This document shows, piece after piece, positions 33,556 to 48,500 of a stretch of DNA of 64,000 nt (position 1 is the first letter of the stretch; every line of letters begins with the position of its first letter). The notes under the pieces were generated by a model that did not search any database, was not told where the DNA came from, and worked only from the letters and a program-made list of their open reading frames with translations. Both the position numbers and the translations under genes were made by a program. This DNA is from Siphonodentalium dalli (taxonomy: Eukaryota > Mollusca > Scaphopoda > Gadilida > Siphonodentaliidae). The DNA is taken from NCBI GenBank assembly GCA_032622095.1, contig CP136061.1, positions 221,123,148 to 221,187,147 of the forward strand, in the 5' to 3' direction.

Positions 33556-36500
33556 GTGAGTTCATTCCCAAATATAACATCTATCATATCAACCAACTGT
33601 CATAATACTCATATGGGAATTTTAATATAAAATATTTAGAATGTTTAAAATATTTTTGAGTGCTTTAAGTTTAACCCAATTATTGAACAAAATATTCTTG
33701 ATTGTCGTTTCATGAATTTTTGTATTTAAACAAAATTTACATATGATTGTAGATTTTGCCATTTTATTTTTTAAGTTTTTAATAGTTTAAATCTGTAATA
33801 TAATATTGTATATACTAGTAGAAATGAAATTTCGACATGTACGGTACCGGTAATCTTTTTGTTAAATTATGTATTATCTATTAAATTTCTTCAATGTTAA
33901 TGCCCATTGCCAGGAAAATATCCAGTGCTGTTTTGATACCGGTTACAACATGTTTGGGTGCCTATTAAATCCCCAAATTTCTGGTGGGCAGTTTTAGTGT
34001 CCACTTATTCAAGGCAATATTCCATTATTTAACAATAATCTGTGCAAATGCAAAAATCTGCAGAGCCTTTAATTGCTGTTATATCCTCTAAAATTGTATG
34101 GGGATATATCCTCAGCTGGAAAACAGGTATCCCAAAAAAATATCTTGATTCTTCACTGCTATTGGCTGGTGAAAGTCAGGTCTAAGTCTTTTCTGGTACC
34201 GTAACATAAATCAATCTTACAATTGGATGCAATAAACACATACCAGTATGTTATTAAATATATAATTTAAATGGAATGTCAAATATGATCATAATAAAGT
34301 CTGTATACATAGTTGTCATTATATATAACTGTCAATTATGACATCAGCCATCATCATCGTGATATTTAACATTTCCTGGCACTGTTCCTGGTCATGTCAT
34401 AGTACTTTAGTATTGACAGCTTGATCATGGTATTTAGAAACTCAATCAATAAGGGAGTGGTTACTACAATAGACTAGTCACACCATCCAACGGATCGTTA
34501 TGTTCATAAAATTGAAATGTGGGTCATTGAGTACAGTACCGTTTTAACTGGACAGTTGTCTATAAATTATGAATTGATATATTATTTATGTGGACACAAT
34601 ATGAGTTTGAACTTGAGTACACAGGTTTATATTGTTCCCTGTAGTGCTATGATCTTCATTCTTGCAAGCATGTTGAATGTCACTTATAAATTATATCTGG
34701 AAATTGTCGTGTGGAAACATGTTTCATCAATCATTGAGCTACTAGTAATATCAACATACTTGTTCTAGTAAATCTTTTAAATTACAAGGGCAGCAATGTT
34801 TTTAATTTAAATTTTCCTCATATTTCAGAAAGATTTTTTAGAACCGCTAAGCCTAATACATGTACTCTTGGGCTCCAAATAAACATGCATGCACGTTTAT
34901 TATTTTCTTAGGAAATTTCCCCCCTGCACAGTCCTTATTTGGGTCTGCACGTTTATTAATTTTGAGGCTATGAAAATTGAAATCGGCACAAACTCAAGAT
35001 TTCTATATGACTCTGATACCAAAATGATGAGTTTATATCTTTATGCATGTACATATTCAAATATATGACACACATGTGAACATTTAAATACTGAATAAAA
35101 CACCACATGACACATACCGTACTATGTTGATTCCTATACTTGACCTACCGGTACACGAACTGTAAAAATAATATGTTTAACAGTTGATGTTTTGCTCAGA
35201 GTTTCCCCTGCACTATTATTGGGGCCTGCACTTTTATTTGGAGCCCGAGAGTACTGTCATGCATTAAAATTTACTAATTATATACAATATTGGGTTTTAA
35301 CACTGAGCTAAAATTAAGTTTTCTTATTTTCATATTAAACCATTAGATAATGTAATAGGGTATATAGAGTATAACTGATTATATCATACAAATTTCAAAT
35401 TTAGTTACAATAACCAGGCACAATGATAGGGTGAGAGGAATTAATTTCTTGTAAACTTGGTAGTAACTAGTGCAGTACACGTACATGTAGTTACATGTAC
35501 GGTCCCATATGTTAATTAATATTCTGTGTATATGATAAACATTTTCATGTTGAAATTTTCCCTTGGCTTAGTTATATTAGTTTAATCACTGGTAAAACTT
35601 CCAACGGGGAGCTATCTTTTTTTTTGTGGGTAGGGAGTAGGCAAACATAGCTACCAGTACTGGTACATGTATGTTTGATTCTGATAGAGCTCTATTTTTA
35701 AAATGATTTTTTGAACTCAGAGTGTTAAAATCTCATTAGCATACTCTATGATTAGACCTTAGATCTTTTCAAATTAACAGGATATGGGACTTCAGGTCTC
35801 GTTTCCTCAAAGCAGATAGTTTTAGCTAGCGGCTAATAACATGAGGGAGGAAAAGCTAAGGTTATTGATTGAAATGATGATAACATTAGGCATGCCCTCT
35901 CGTGCATCCTCTTTTTATGTATTAGTGACCCATATTACACACTCTACTGGAGGTCAATAACCCCATTGACATTTTTTTCTTCATATCCTGCTTGTGGTTC
36001 ACTATGATTTTGAAAAAGGATGTGAATGTGGTTTTGTGTTCATGATAGATTATGTGTCCTCAAGTAAATGCTATTTTCATCCAGGTTTTTTAAAATCTAT
36101 TTATATTCAGCAGGTGTTGCCATTTCACTTTGTTTCCGAAAAAACGTTTTTGTTACATAATACAAGTATTTTACGCCTACAAGAATGTGAATTTTTTTGT
36201 AGTTTTTTTTTTTAATGATACTGACACTACAATAATTTAACCCACTCCCCTCTTCTAATATCCTCTCTTTTTTGGTTGTCATTGTGGTTCAATTCAATTC
36301 TATTTTTGTTATTGTACGGTACATTAAGGGTAAACAAATAATATCAGTAGAAATTTTGGTGACTTTAGTTTACTGACTGTGATTGTCAGGTTTTGGTTAC
36401 CTTTTATGCAGTTCAGACAGACACTTACAGTAATGCCCTAAGTAATCGACCCCTTAACCACAGCAGAATTATGGGTAACTTTTCAGGATTTAGTCGGAAA

Positions 36501-39500
36501 TATGGCTTGTTGCCATTCATCGAAAAGCTGATAAATGGCAACAAGCCATATTTCCCCGAGAGCTTTCCGATGAATGGCAACAAGCCATATTTCCGACTAA
36601 AACTTGAAAAGTTACCCATAATTCTGCTGTGGTTAAGGAATCCATTACTTAGGGCATTACTGTATACATGTAATTCTTCACATCACCATGATCACATCCA
36701 TAACATTTATCTAACAGTATAGTGAGTATACAGGTATGTATGTACTACTACTACTACTACTACTACTACTACATACCGGGTATGCATAAGTATCCAAAAT
36801 AATGTAGAAGTAGTACAAATTTCATTATGGTATATTTTAATCCCGAATATAGGCCAAAAGAAAGCCATTTAAATATTGTTGGGAGGCCAGAGGGTTGGGG
36901 TGATGTTTCACTCTGGTTACATGTAGCTCCCCTTCCCCCCATCTTCACAACGTGACAACCCAGAATTCTTTATCTGCACCCACATAAACAGCAAGACACC
37001 CCAGAATTTTTGTCTGCAAATTCTGTAGAATGTGTGTGTGGTTTCTAAGCAAATAGCAAATTCTTCTAATTGTTGAGATAATGAAAGAAATTTATGAGTG
37101 GAGTCATTAGCTCCATGAACCATGTCATATGTTGCAATGATTACTACATGATTAAGATATTCTGAATTGGAAATCTGGCAAATTACTTGGCCTCTGTTGC
37201 CTTGGTTAATATAACAGCTGTCAGGGGCACACCTCTGCTAAACCTTTGTACAATTAATACCCTCACAAATGGCCCCCTTTGATCTGATTACATCTAAATG
37301 ACCTTTATTGTTAATGAAGCTGAACACACATGTTTATCAATTAATCAGGGGAACCCTTTATGCTAATAGATTTATTATTTTGATATACATAATGCCAAGG
37401 CCTAATAGTAATATTAATCCCCACAATGGGTTCTGACCTGAGGGTATATACTTACAATGGACTAATTCAGAACATGCTTCCAAGTGGTATTACTGACACC
37501 ACATCAGCTGCATAATCCATCTCAGACATCTGTCATTTGTGGTACTTTTTGATGAATTGGCATATTAATGTCATAAATATTACATGAAACGTTAATATCA
37601 TTGTCCTTTGCCTTTGGTATTGATAAAATCAAGCTAATGCCCTGGCTGTGCCACATGTACATACTACATGTAGGTACTGGTATGTACAGTAATGCCCTAA
37701 GTAATCGACCCCTAACTACAGCAGAATTATGGGTAACTTTTCAGGATTTAGTCATAAATATGGCTTGTTGCCATTCATTGGAAAGCTCTCACTGAGAGCT
37801 TGCCGATGAATGGCAACAAGCCATATTTCCGACTAAACCCTGAAAAGTTACCCATTATTCTGCTGTGGTTAAGGGGTCGATTACTTAGGGCATTATTGTA
37901 GGTACTAGTATTGTTACAAGTACGGTACCGGTAGTTAATTGGTATGAACAAATTCAAGCAATTGTTTAGTTAACAGTACCTTAATTTATACATGTACCGG
38001 TCCATTCCTCATTGATGACATGTGTTATATGGACTGTGTGCACTCGTATTTGCATAACAACAAATTTACATTTGTCTCATCAAAATCATCTCTGTATTTC
38101 TTCAATTTCCCAATCGGTGGAATAAAATAGTCAGTCATATTAGTGGCACCTGTCAAGGCACACCGCTTAGCAAATGTTGCAGCCCTTGACATTAGAAAAA
38201 ATGTCCCACAGAAATTTAGTGTTGTGGCCTGTCAGATTCAAATGTTGCCACACATTTACCATGGCAGTCTAATGATAACTAGACCAGTCAACTCTCAAAT
38301 TAGGTCTAGTTCTAATAAGACTGTTATCATGGCTTTGCTTATTACCGGTACTTTGGTCAATTTCGAGGACTGAATGTTGTCTTTTGTTACATTCTTCCAG
38401 AGTCTAATTTATTTGGAAAAAAAATCAAATTCAATTAAATACAAGTATTTGACAAAGTATTACTATATAAATACTATATTGTCCAATAGGATTTTTTAAG
38501 TTGGGAGGAGGGGCATTTTAGTCAAGCTAAATGATTTCTATCACTACTAAGTAATTTTTAGGAAACAGGAGGGCAGTATTTTTGGAAAGCATCCACTTTT
38601 GCCCCTTATTCTTAAATTACAATGTACATGTACGGTAGTACAATACTCTCTTGAACTATGTGTATTTTTTTACACTCACATCTCCTACTAGGACTGTTGT
38701 TTAATTTTGTCTCCTTATTTTCCTTATTTTATCCAAGTCAGAAATAAAAACAAACAAAAACATGACTTAAAATTTACTTGTATTTTGTGTCTGTCAATTT
38801 ACTAGTATTTTGTACCTGTCAATTAATTAATTTACATGTACATGTATGCCTTAAGACTACTAATACATCTTGGCCCATATTTGCTCAAATAATGGAAAAT
38901 TCTCATCAATAAATTTAGATTTCTTGTACATTTATGGTATATTATTAGTGTTCTATCATCACTGGAGATGTGGCTCCACTGGGTTGATTATATTGTGGCT
39001 CTCCTGCAATTTTCAAACAGCCAGGCCTGACCTTACATGAACTGACCAGGGTTGTCATGAGCATGGTTTCAGACAATGTGTGTATCATAACTACATGGCC
39101 AGACTCTTGGTCAGTTTTATGTGTGTACATGGTGGGGTTCCTGGTCATTGTTGTTTGAGATGGAAGCTGATAGCCAAATAAACAGGAAAATAAAACAACA
39201 GTCTTATCTTCAGGGCAGCCAATCAATAAGCCCCTCATTATTAAATGACCATCACTCCATTCCTAAAATTAACATCTGTGGGTTACTTTAAGGTCAGCGT
39301 TTGTCTGCCCACATGGCAAATTAACTAAGTCCATAATGACCACTACACTACAACTGTCTATACACAGAACTCTCTTGTATCAAAAATTAATTTTCTTGAA
39401 ATGTTCAAGTGGGAAAGGGCAAATGTCATTCATGCTTGTTATAATGAGGGAGCTTTTGACATTAGTGGCTAGCATACCTCCACTTCAGCACCCCACAATG

Positions 39501-42500
39501 GTCATTTCGGAATTGAATGACATTACTTGATGTTTAAACCCAGTCAAGAGTTCAGCTAGTGGCCATCGCCATCTTATGAGTTCATTGACCCAGTTTTGAC
39601 TAATCCAAACAGCTGACTTCCAAGTTTGTATTGACCAATTTGTTTTATTTCATTCTCTTACACTAGTACTGCATAAAAACAGCAGTACCACTCAGGACTA
39701 TGTACATGTAAAGATAAAAGGAGTGATTGTTATTTTAGCTTAGTTTAAATTTTAAAATCTTGTCTAAACAATTTGGAGACCCGGATTCATTTTAATATTT
39801 ATCAATAACTTAGCTTTCCATACTTCTTGTACCAAGATATGCATATGCACATGAGTTTTTGTGTGTCATATGGCTTAGTTTCAAATTTCAAATTCCAAAT
39901 CTTGTCTAAACAATCTGAATACCAGGATTCACTATCATATTCATTAGCTTATCCTTTTCATACTGTACCTAATGTACTGGTACATGTTTGTATGGACTTC
40001 TCAGTCTGAAATAAATCATATAACTTTTTAAGAACCTGAAATGGGTTGATGGGGTGATTTCGGCTTTATGCATATTCGGTTAATTGCATGAGAAAGGCTA
40101 TGCAATAAAGCGAAATTGACTGTACATACATACATTTCACATGAGCTTCTGCGTGTGTATCATATGTACATTACTACATTTACATGCAGATCATACCACT
40201 GGTAGTCTGGTACATGAGGTGCATATGAGTACTTGCAGAACATTATAATTCAATACAGAGGCTCACAGATTTAACTACGTGATGTGTGTATACATGTACA
40301 TGTACCTACCATTATATGTAATGGTACATGTCTATGATACACGATCATGTCTGCAGTTGAACTGGCTAGAATCGGATACACTTGTATTATGTTACACTCT
40401 TGTGGTGTTGAATTGCAAGTACATGTACCTCCATGCCAGCACAGCTTTGATGTACCAGTACATGATACCATTACATGTATTCAGTATCTGCTGATAAACC
40501 TCTTATGTTAGGCTGACATTGTTATATTATTGAGCTGTCTGGACTTCTTGCTCTACTACAGTATAAAATGAACCCCAGCACTCACACCATGTTCCATAAT
40601 AAACAAGATAAAGGCATGTCTGGAATCACACTCATCGATTCTTCATCATTTGGACATTTCCTTACAGCTGCAGACGTTTTATCAGTGAGCCCACTGCTGA
40701 GGCTTATATTAGGCCAAAGAGAAAAATACTTGTGGTTTCCCTTCTGCCCCTATTTTAAACCCTCTACCCTCTCAAAATAGGTTGATTTCTCAGGCATTTC
40801 AAGACATTGTTTTATTGTTTATAGAGGTACAAAGACAGTCAAAATTGAAGTTACCTCAATCATACAGCTTAAATAAACATACAAGTCATGAAAAGCCGTA
40901 AGAATATGTACATGTCAAAATAAAAAAAAGTTAATTAAAAAATAAAATTTAAGCCTACATGTAGATGTACCTCCAAACCCTATTTTTTTCTGACTTCAAC
41001 TGACTTGTAACTCCAACCAAACATTTAATTTTCTTTGGCTTTGCACTAACAATGTACTGATTCTGGATATTTTAGTGTAGGATTAAATTCACTGGTCTGG
41101 GCTATAAGCAGCCTGGAGACCCATGCTTGTAGTATATTCACATGTCTGGTTCAAAGCAGCCTTGCATGGTGAATTATATTTGCTATATTGTATTGATCAT
41201 TTCTGGTGCTGAAATAGGCATTTGTCTGTATTTTGGGGTCAAGTCTGGATATAGTACATGTATATCTGACAATTTGCAGAATGAGGTCCCCAGAGGGTGA
41301 ATTTAGTTAAGCTATCCTGCACAGCGGACTAGCATCAAGCTTGGGCCTCAGCTTCTAGGAAGTATCTTTATTTGAATTGGTTTAGCGTGCAGGGGTCGAT
41401 TTAATTTTAAAAATTTGGATAGCATTTTGCAGTACTGGGTAGATTATGTATAGTATTCCCTACCAATAAACGTTTTTTCATTGTAAATTGGTTAGCAGAA
41501 TTGCAAATTGCGATGCGAATCCAGTTAAATCGAGCCCTGGCCCAGAAAAATTCCATGGCTATAAGCAACGCAAAGCACAATCGGCTCGCAAAAGTCATCT
41601 AATCATGCAATCTCGAGTTGGGACCTTGACATACTCTGAAATAAATTATTATGGAACAGGCATTAACTAAGTTATTTCTCACCTTCGTTATGTTTTCAAT
41701 GTTATAAAATTCCCTGTCAGAACAGTTCTAAATATAAAAAAGTTCCCAGGTTTGAATGGGTTGAATATAATCTCTATGGGCAAAGACTGTACTAATGGAG
41801 ATTCATGGCATGATCTACATGTAATTGTTACAGGGTGTCGGGATCTAGCAGCTGCCTACATTTACATGTATGGTATCTTACCCCCCCCCCCCCCCAGAAA
41901 AAGGGCCCAGTAGACAGTTTTGCATTGTTGAAATGGTTACTTTGATACATGTAGTTACTATAAGCACATTGTTGATATTAGCTTCTCTGGCCTCCATAAT
42001 CCAAGTCTTCTGACTGCACCCATAGTTTAAACTTTGCATAAAGATGTGTCCAGGTTACTAGTATTCCATACATATAGGTATACTACATGTACATGTAGAT
42101 TGCTTTGTTGAAGTGCTTAGAGATTTATTTAAAATGCATAGCCGTTGAACTATTTACATGTACATGTACTATATTTGGAAACATAGTATCTTCTGGGTCA
42201 TCAAATTCTGCTGAGTTACTACAAACTACCGGTAGCGGGAGAACTGTTAGAGATTATGGTTAGTTATGCTAACCTGCCATCAGTGAAATGTTAAGATTAT
42301 GCTTACTTATACTAACCCACTGATGGTGAATTGCTAATCCAGCAGTGTTTTTGTATGGAGGAGTTTTACGAGCTATCTGTTGTGCAGCTCGGGTGCACTT
42401 AATTGTTATGTAACCCAGTGCACCTACACTGTATTGATCTGCAGCCTGCCAGTTAACTAAGGAACCCGCTACTTTTCAAGGACACATGTTCCTGTTGTAT

Positions 42501-45500
42501 AATTATGTCATGTATAAAAATATCTTTGGCCATGCCTGTTGACACCTTTAGACATGCAGATGCAGTGAATGCCTGAAGGTGGCATATTGAATTTAGGGAA
42601 TATACAAAAAAAAATTTGATATAGTAAAACAGGAATTATTTTATTGATTGAAAGGTGTGTGCAGTAGTATATAGTGGATATATACTGTTCATTTACAGTA
42701 ATGCTCTAATTAATCGACTCCTTAACCACAGCAGAATTATGGGTAACTTTTCAGGATTTAGTCGGAAATATGGCTTGTTGCCATTCATCGTAAAGCTCTC
42801 GGCGAGAGCTTTCCGATGAATGGCAACAAGCCATATTTCCGACTAATTCCTGAAAAGTTACCCATAATTCTGCTGTGGTTAAGGAGTCGATTAATTAGAG
42901 CATTACTGTATAATTTCCATTAACTCTTTCTATACTGAATGGATTTTCCCATCAAAAATAAAAGGATATTGGTATGGACTTATTCATCTGGAGGGTTGTT
43001 CAGAAAAAATGAGCAGATTACAATCAGACAAAAACGATAAAACAAATGCAGATGGAGTCTTATTCATTGATGGGAAATGTTCCGATAATAAGTTCAGCAA
43101 ATGGGAAAACCTAATATCTGAACATTTCCTAAGTTAGGAAATGTTCAGATATTAGGTTTTCCCATAAAGGGAGCTATTGTACTCGTCAATACATACAGTA
43201 ATGCCCTAAATAATCCTTAACCTTAACAACAGCAGAATTATGGGTAGCTTTTCAGGATTTAGTCAGAAATATGGCTTGTTGCCGAGAGCTTTCCAATGAA
43301 TGGCAACAAGCCATATTTTCAACTAAATCCTGAAAAGTTACCCATAATTCTGCTGTGGTTAAGGAGTCGATTATTTAGGGCATTACTGTACATGTATTTA
43401 GTAAAGAAAGGGTTAAATTGACCCATGCCAGTTTCTAATTCATATCTTGAGGATACTATTAATACAATTGCCCTTGAAATTAGCTACTTGTATGCAGTCC
43501 TCGAAATTGACCATATTCCAAGTGCTTGTATGGGCTGTTTATACAGAAGATCGCGTACATGTACTACATATATTTGACATAAATGTATATGTTCTTTTTT
43601 TTTTTTTTTTACAGGTTGTCGATGCCCGAGCGGGTCCAGGGACCAAATCTGCTCTCAAATACAAAAGTAAAAACCTTAACAAGATGAAACTAAAATCAAA
43701 AGAAAATCTCTCCAAACATTGTTACGGCGATGATTTCTTCAATGATTTAGATGGTAAGTGAACTTGTACTAGTACATGTTATGGCGATGAATTCTACCGC
43801 AAGGTGGATGTTAAGTCAACATTTACATACATGTGCATGAATATAAACAAGAATATCTCTTGACATGGCAAAGTGGCACTGATCCTAGGTAACTAAACCT
43901 CATGTCCCTTCAAGTTCAACAACAATCAACAGTCAGCCTGATTGTTCCAAGTTTACCCCATTTCATCTTCTTTCTCAGTCAACACCCACATCCATAAGAC
44001 TAAAGTACGGTAGGGAATCAGGTGGTTTCGAGGTTGGTGAGCACTAGGCATTCAAAATGGCCAAGGCGATTGCAAACACACAAAAACATAACGTATGAGG
44101 AACTGACACAAATCATATTTGACTGTTTCGAGCATATGTTAGTTTATTATAAAAACAAGTTGCTACCTTATTTGTTATGGAATATTCAGTAATTTTATAT
44201 AACATTCTGACCAAAGTTGCCAGTCAGAGTTTCGTGGAATACACACCGACACCGTGCAGTCCAATGAGTCCATACATCTAAGAGAATCCTTTGACTGACA
44301 ACTTTGGTCAGAATGTTAGATTAGAGCAAACAACTCTGAGTTTGGACACAAATGAGGTATCAGCTTGTTTGAAAAAGAGTATAGCATATGTTCGTAGCTG
44401 CAAAATAATATGTAATATATCTTTATCCTAGTTTATTACATTTTTCCTCATTTCTGGTCATATTTGCGATTGCATTGGCGTTATGAATGCGTGATACTCA
44501 TCAACTCAAAACCATGTAATTCCCTGCCGTGTAAAGGAGATCTGGAGTTTCAACCTTCCCAAATTTTTATTTTTTGGTAAGGTATCTCTCCTAAGATTAT
44601 GATGCCACTGGCGTGGTATTAGTAGAGATGCCTGGCCCTGGATCACACATGAAGTCAGAAACAGACACAAGCACATTGATATTTCATTAGCAGAGAATTC
44701 CTCAAGAGTCTTTTTTTAGATTGTCTAATGTAAATTTCATCAGGAATCCTCAAAATAATAACGGTCAATTGTGGAATGACCTTGTCCTTGGCCCGGTTTA
44801 GCAAAGCTACAAATTAGATATATACAGCTAGTAATTGGGTTAAATTAGTAATCTTCAAGTGGTCTGAGCTCTTCAAAGGTGTAGTCTTCTTATTCACCAG
44901 TTCTTGCATGACTTACTCCCAGTTACTGTAGATTAGAGACTTAGAGTGGGTCTAATGATAATACATGACACCACATAAAGAGATTTAAGCTGTTATAACC
45001 ACCCTATGTCACAAATTGGTGCAGTTTTACAACAAGCTTTTTGTGTGTTACATAATTAAGGCCTTTAATTATCACACCTATTGACATTCCACTAGCATAA
45101 ATAACATTTGTAAATTGTTATTTAGTTCTATAATTCGCTCGCTCATGGAGATGACTGGAATTAGTAGTAACCCTTTACCCAACAGAACGGCCCTGTGCCA
45201 ATGCATTCTCTTATATATGCGAGTCGACCATAGGTCGCCTCGCATATATAAGAGAATGCATTGGCTTAACACATCAAAAATTATAAAATTGTTAAAGGTA
45301 CTCAACCCGATAAAACTCCTCTCAATTACTATTTCTGATCAGTGAATATGATTCGTTCTGCACTTTATTAATTTTTTCGGATGTCTGTCGTCTGCTCATT
45401 TTTTCTGGACCACCCTCCAAATGAATGATACACTATTCCAATGTATACTTTTTATAACTGAATGGGAGGATCCATTCAGAATAGAAAGGGTTAACCCTTT

Positions 45501-48500
45501 ACCCAACAGAACGGCCCTGTGCCAATGCATTCTCTTATATATGCGAGTCGACCATAGGTCGCCTCGCATATATAAGAGAATGCATTGGCTTAACACATCA
45601 AAAATTATAAAATTGTTAAAGAATGTAAGAAAAAATGGTAAAAAGTGTTAAAAACAGATATTTTTTAGGCCAATGCATTCTATGGTCGACTCGCATATAT
45701 AAGAGAATGCATTGGCACAGGGCATAACTGTAACTATCACAATGTGATCAATGAGCCGGTTCCAATGATATCCATATTTGTATGGTTTTATTGAGACAGA
45801 CCCAAGATAATTTAGGCTGTTGCAGCTTTATTTGGCCGGTTTTGGCCGGTTTGTTGGGTAAAGGGTTAAGTAAGGTCTAGTACCTGCAGGCCCACTAGTA
45901 CTCTGACTATTTCAAACTTTAGCCATTGTCAACCTTGTTTGATTGAAAACTATTGTACTTCAAAATTACTCCAGTAAGTTGTATTATATTGAGGAAAATA
46001 TGTTTTGGAAACTTACGAGAGGGCCCTGTTTGAATTATTTTTATAAGGAAGTCCCCTCATCTTTGAGTAGAGTTATTCTTGTTACCCGCTCGAACCTCAG
46101 TTACCTCCCATAGCGATGTATACAGCTATGACTATGCTGTGGGTTTTGACACTCTTATTTCCAAATCCTAGCTAACACCCTGCTTGGCATGGTAAGAGTT
46201 AATTCTCTCCTAGTCATTTTTGAAGAGCCACCTGGTGAGAAACTTAAGAGTTAATTCATGGACATGCTATCAAAATATCACACAGAGCAAAGTTGAAACT
46301 AAATATGGATTGAGCCAATTATGCTGGTGGGGTAGGAATGCAAACATCTGGCTGATACTACCAGACATTTGAGGTCATGTATCCTCTATCTGGCCCACCC
46401 ATATGCATCAGCCATCATTAAAACACAGGGTAGCAAGCCTGAGTTTAATGTGCCTGTCATGTGCAGAATGAGCCCCCAGAGGGTGAATTTACTGATGCTA
46501 TCCCAGCATAGCTGGCTAGCATAACTAAATTCACCCCTCTAGGGACCTCATTCTGCTTTGTCCTCATCTGCTGTGGAAAGTTTCTTTATTATCAAATTTC
46601 TATCGAAACTTTTTCACATACATGTAGATTCTATTTCTTTTTTAGTTAGTTTCTCTTTATCCCCAAATTGGCAGATGACACATTGCACAATTGAGGTTCT
46701 CAATGGGAGTACATCACAATATTCACCATTCCCATAGCAGATGAGGCCAAGCAGAATGAGGTTCCCAGAGGGTGAATTTGGTTATGCTAACCCGATGTGC
46801 GGGATGGCATCACTAAATTCACCCTCTGGGGTCCTCATTCTGCAAATGACAGGCACACTAAACTCAGGCTTGCAGAGGAATGCATACTACCATGGGTTTC
46901 TACCAGGTCAAGTGAAACCATCTGAACCATATGTGTCTGTGCTAATGGCCAAGTTTTTTTTTAAACCAAGCTTTTGAAATGACTTATTAGTTGCACTGGG
47001 TTGAGACACAGGGGAAGCATACTGTACTACCATGGGCTTATGGCAGGTCAAGTGAAACCATCTGAACCATAATGTGTCTGTGTGCTACTGGTCAAGTTTT
47101 TTTTTTTACACTAGGATTTTGAAATGACTTATAAGTTGCATTGGGTTAAAACACAGGGGAAGCATACTCCCACGAATTTACAGCAGGTCAAGTGAAACCA
47201 TGTGAAACATTTATATTCATGTGTGCCAATGGCTAAGTTTGAAAAAAAACAGTATTTTAAAATGACTTATTACAGGTAGTTGCACTGGGTAAATAGGGTA
47301 ATTTCATGGTTTTTGAACTAAGCAACATTTGTTGTGAGTCATGTTAAATGTTGGTATCTCACGGTCTCGCGTGGGTGGGGAAATCAGTACTTCTCGCCTT
47401 TAAACTGATGTAAGCTTCAAAGTGCTTGAAGGAGTTTTATATGCTTGAGTTTGTTTGATTGGGGAGGTGGGGTTTAGCTGTTTCTTTGTTCACTTGGGAA
47501 TTAGCATGTTTATTTTATCACAGCTATAAATATGATAGATGCAGTGCAATGAAGCTTAGACTAACACTTCAAAAAAGAAATTACTCAATTCAAAGCTTTT
47601 GATTCTATGCATGTTAACCCTTTACCCAACAGAAGGGCCCTGTGCCAATGCATTCTCTTATATATGCGAGTCGACCATAGGTCGCCTCGCATATATAAGA
47701 GAATGCATTGGCTTAACACATTAAAAATTATAAAATTGTTAAAGAATGTAAGAAAAAATGGTAAAAAGTGTTAAAAAAAGATATTTTTTAGGCCAATGCA
47801 TTCTCTTATATATGCGAGGCGACCTATGGTCGACTCGCATATATAAGAGAATGCATTGGCACAGGGCATAACTGTAACTATCACAATGTCGTCAAGGAGC
47901 CGGTTCCAATGATATCCATATTTGTATGGTTCTATTGAGACAGACCGAAGATATTTTAGGCTGTTGAAGCTTTATTTGGCCGGTTTTGGCCGGTTTGTTG
48001 GGTAAAGGGTTAACACTTGTTCGAGATGGCTGGGAAGTTTAAATTTTACACAAGGAAACAAACCACAATATTATGAGAATAAAATAGGCAACTTGTTTTC
48101 TAAAATTCATTTCCCAAGAGTGCCTAATAATACGAAAAGGCAATAAATAATAGAGTGTGGAGAATCCCTAAAATTAAAATATAATAGTACAGTAATGCCC
48201 TAAATACTTGACTCCTTAACCACAGCAGAATTATGGGTAATTTTTCAGGATTTAGTTGTAAATATGGTTTGTTGCCATTCATCGGAAAGCTCTCAGTCAG
48301 AGCTTTCCGATGAATGGCAAAAAGCCATATTTCCGACAAAATCCTGAAAAGTTACCCATAATTCTGCTGTGGTTAAGGAGCTAATTATTTTGGGCATTAC
48401 TGTATATACAGGACACAAACATATAGTTAATATATCCCCCCTGGGTATCTTTCCCCACATGGGAAAAAGAGGGAGAACATTTTGAGAGAACTTAATGTTA

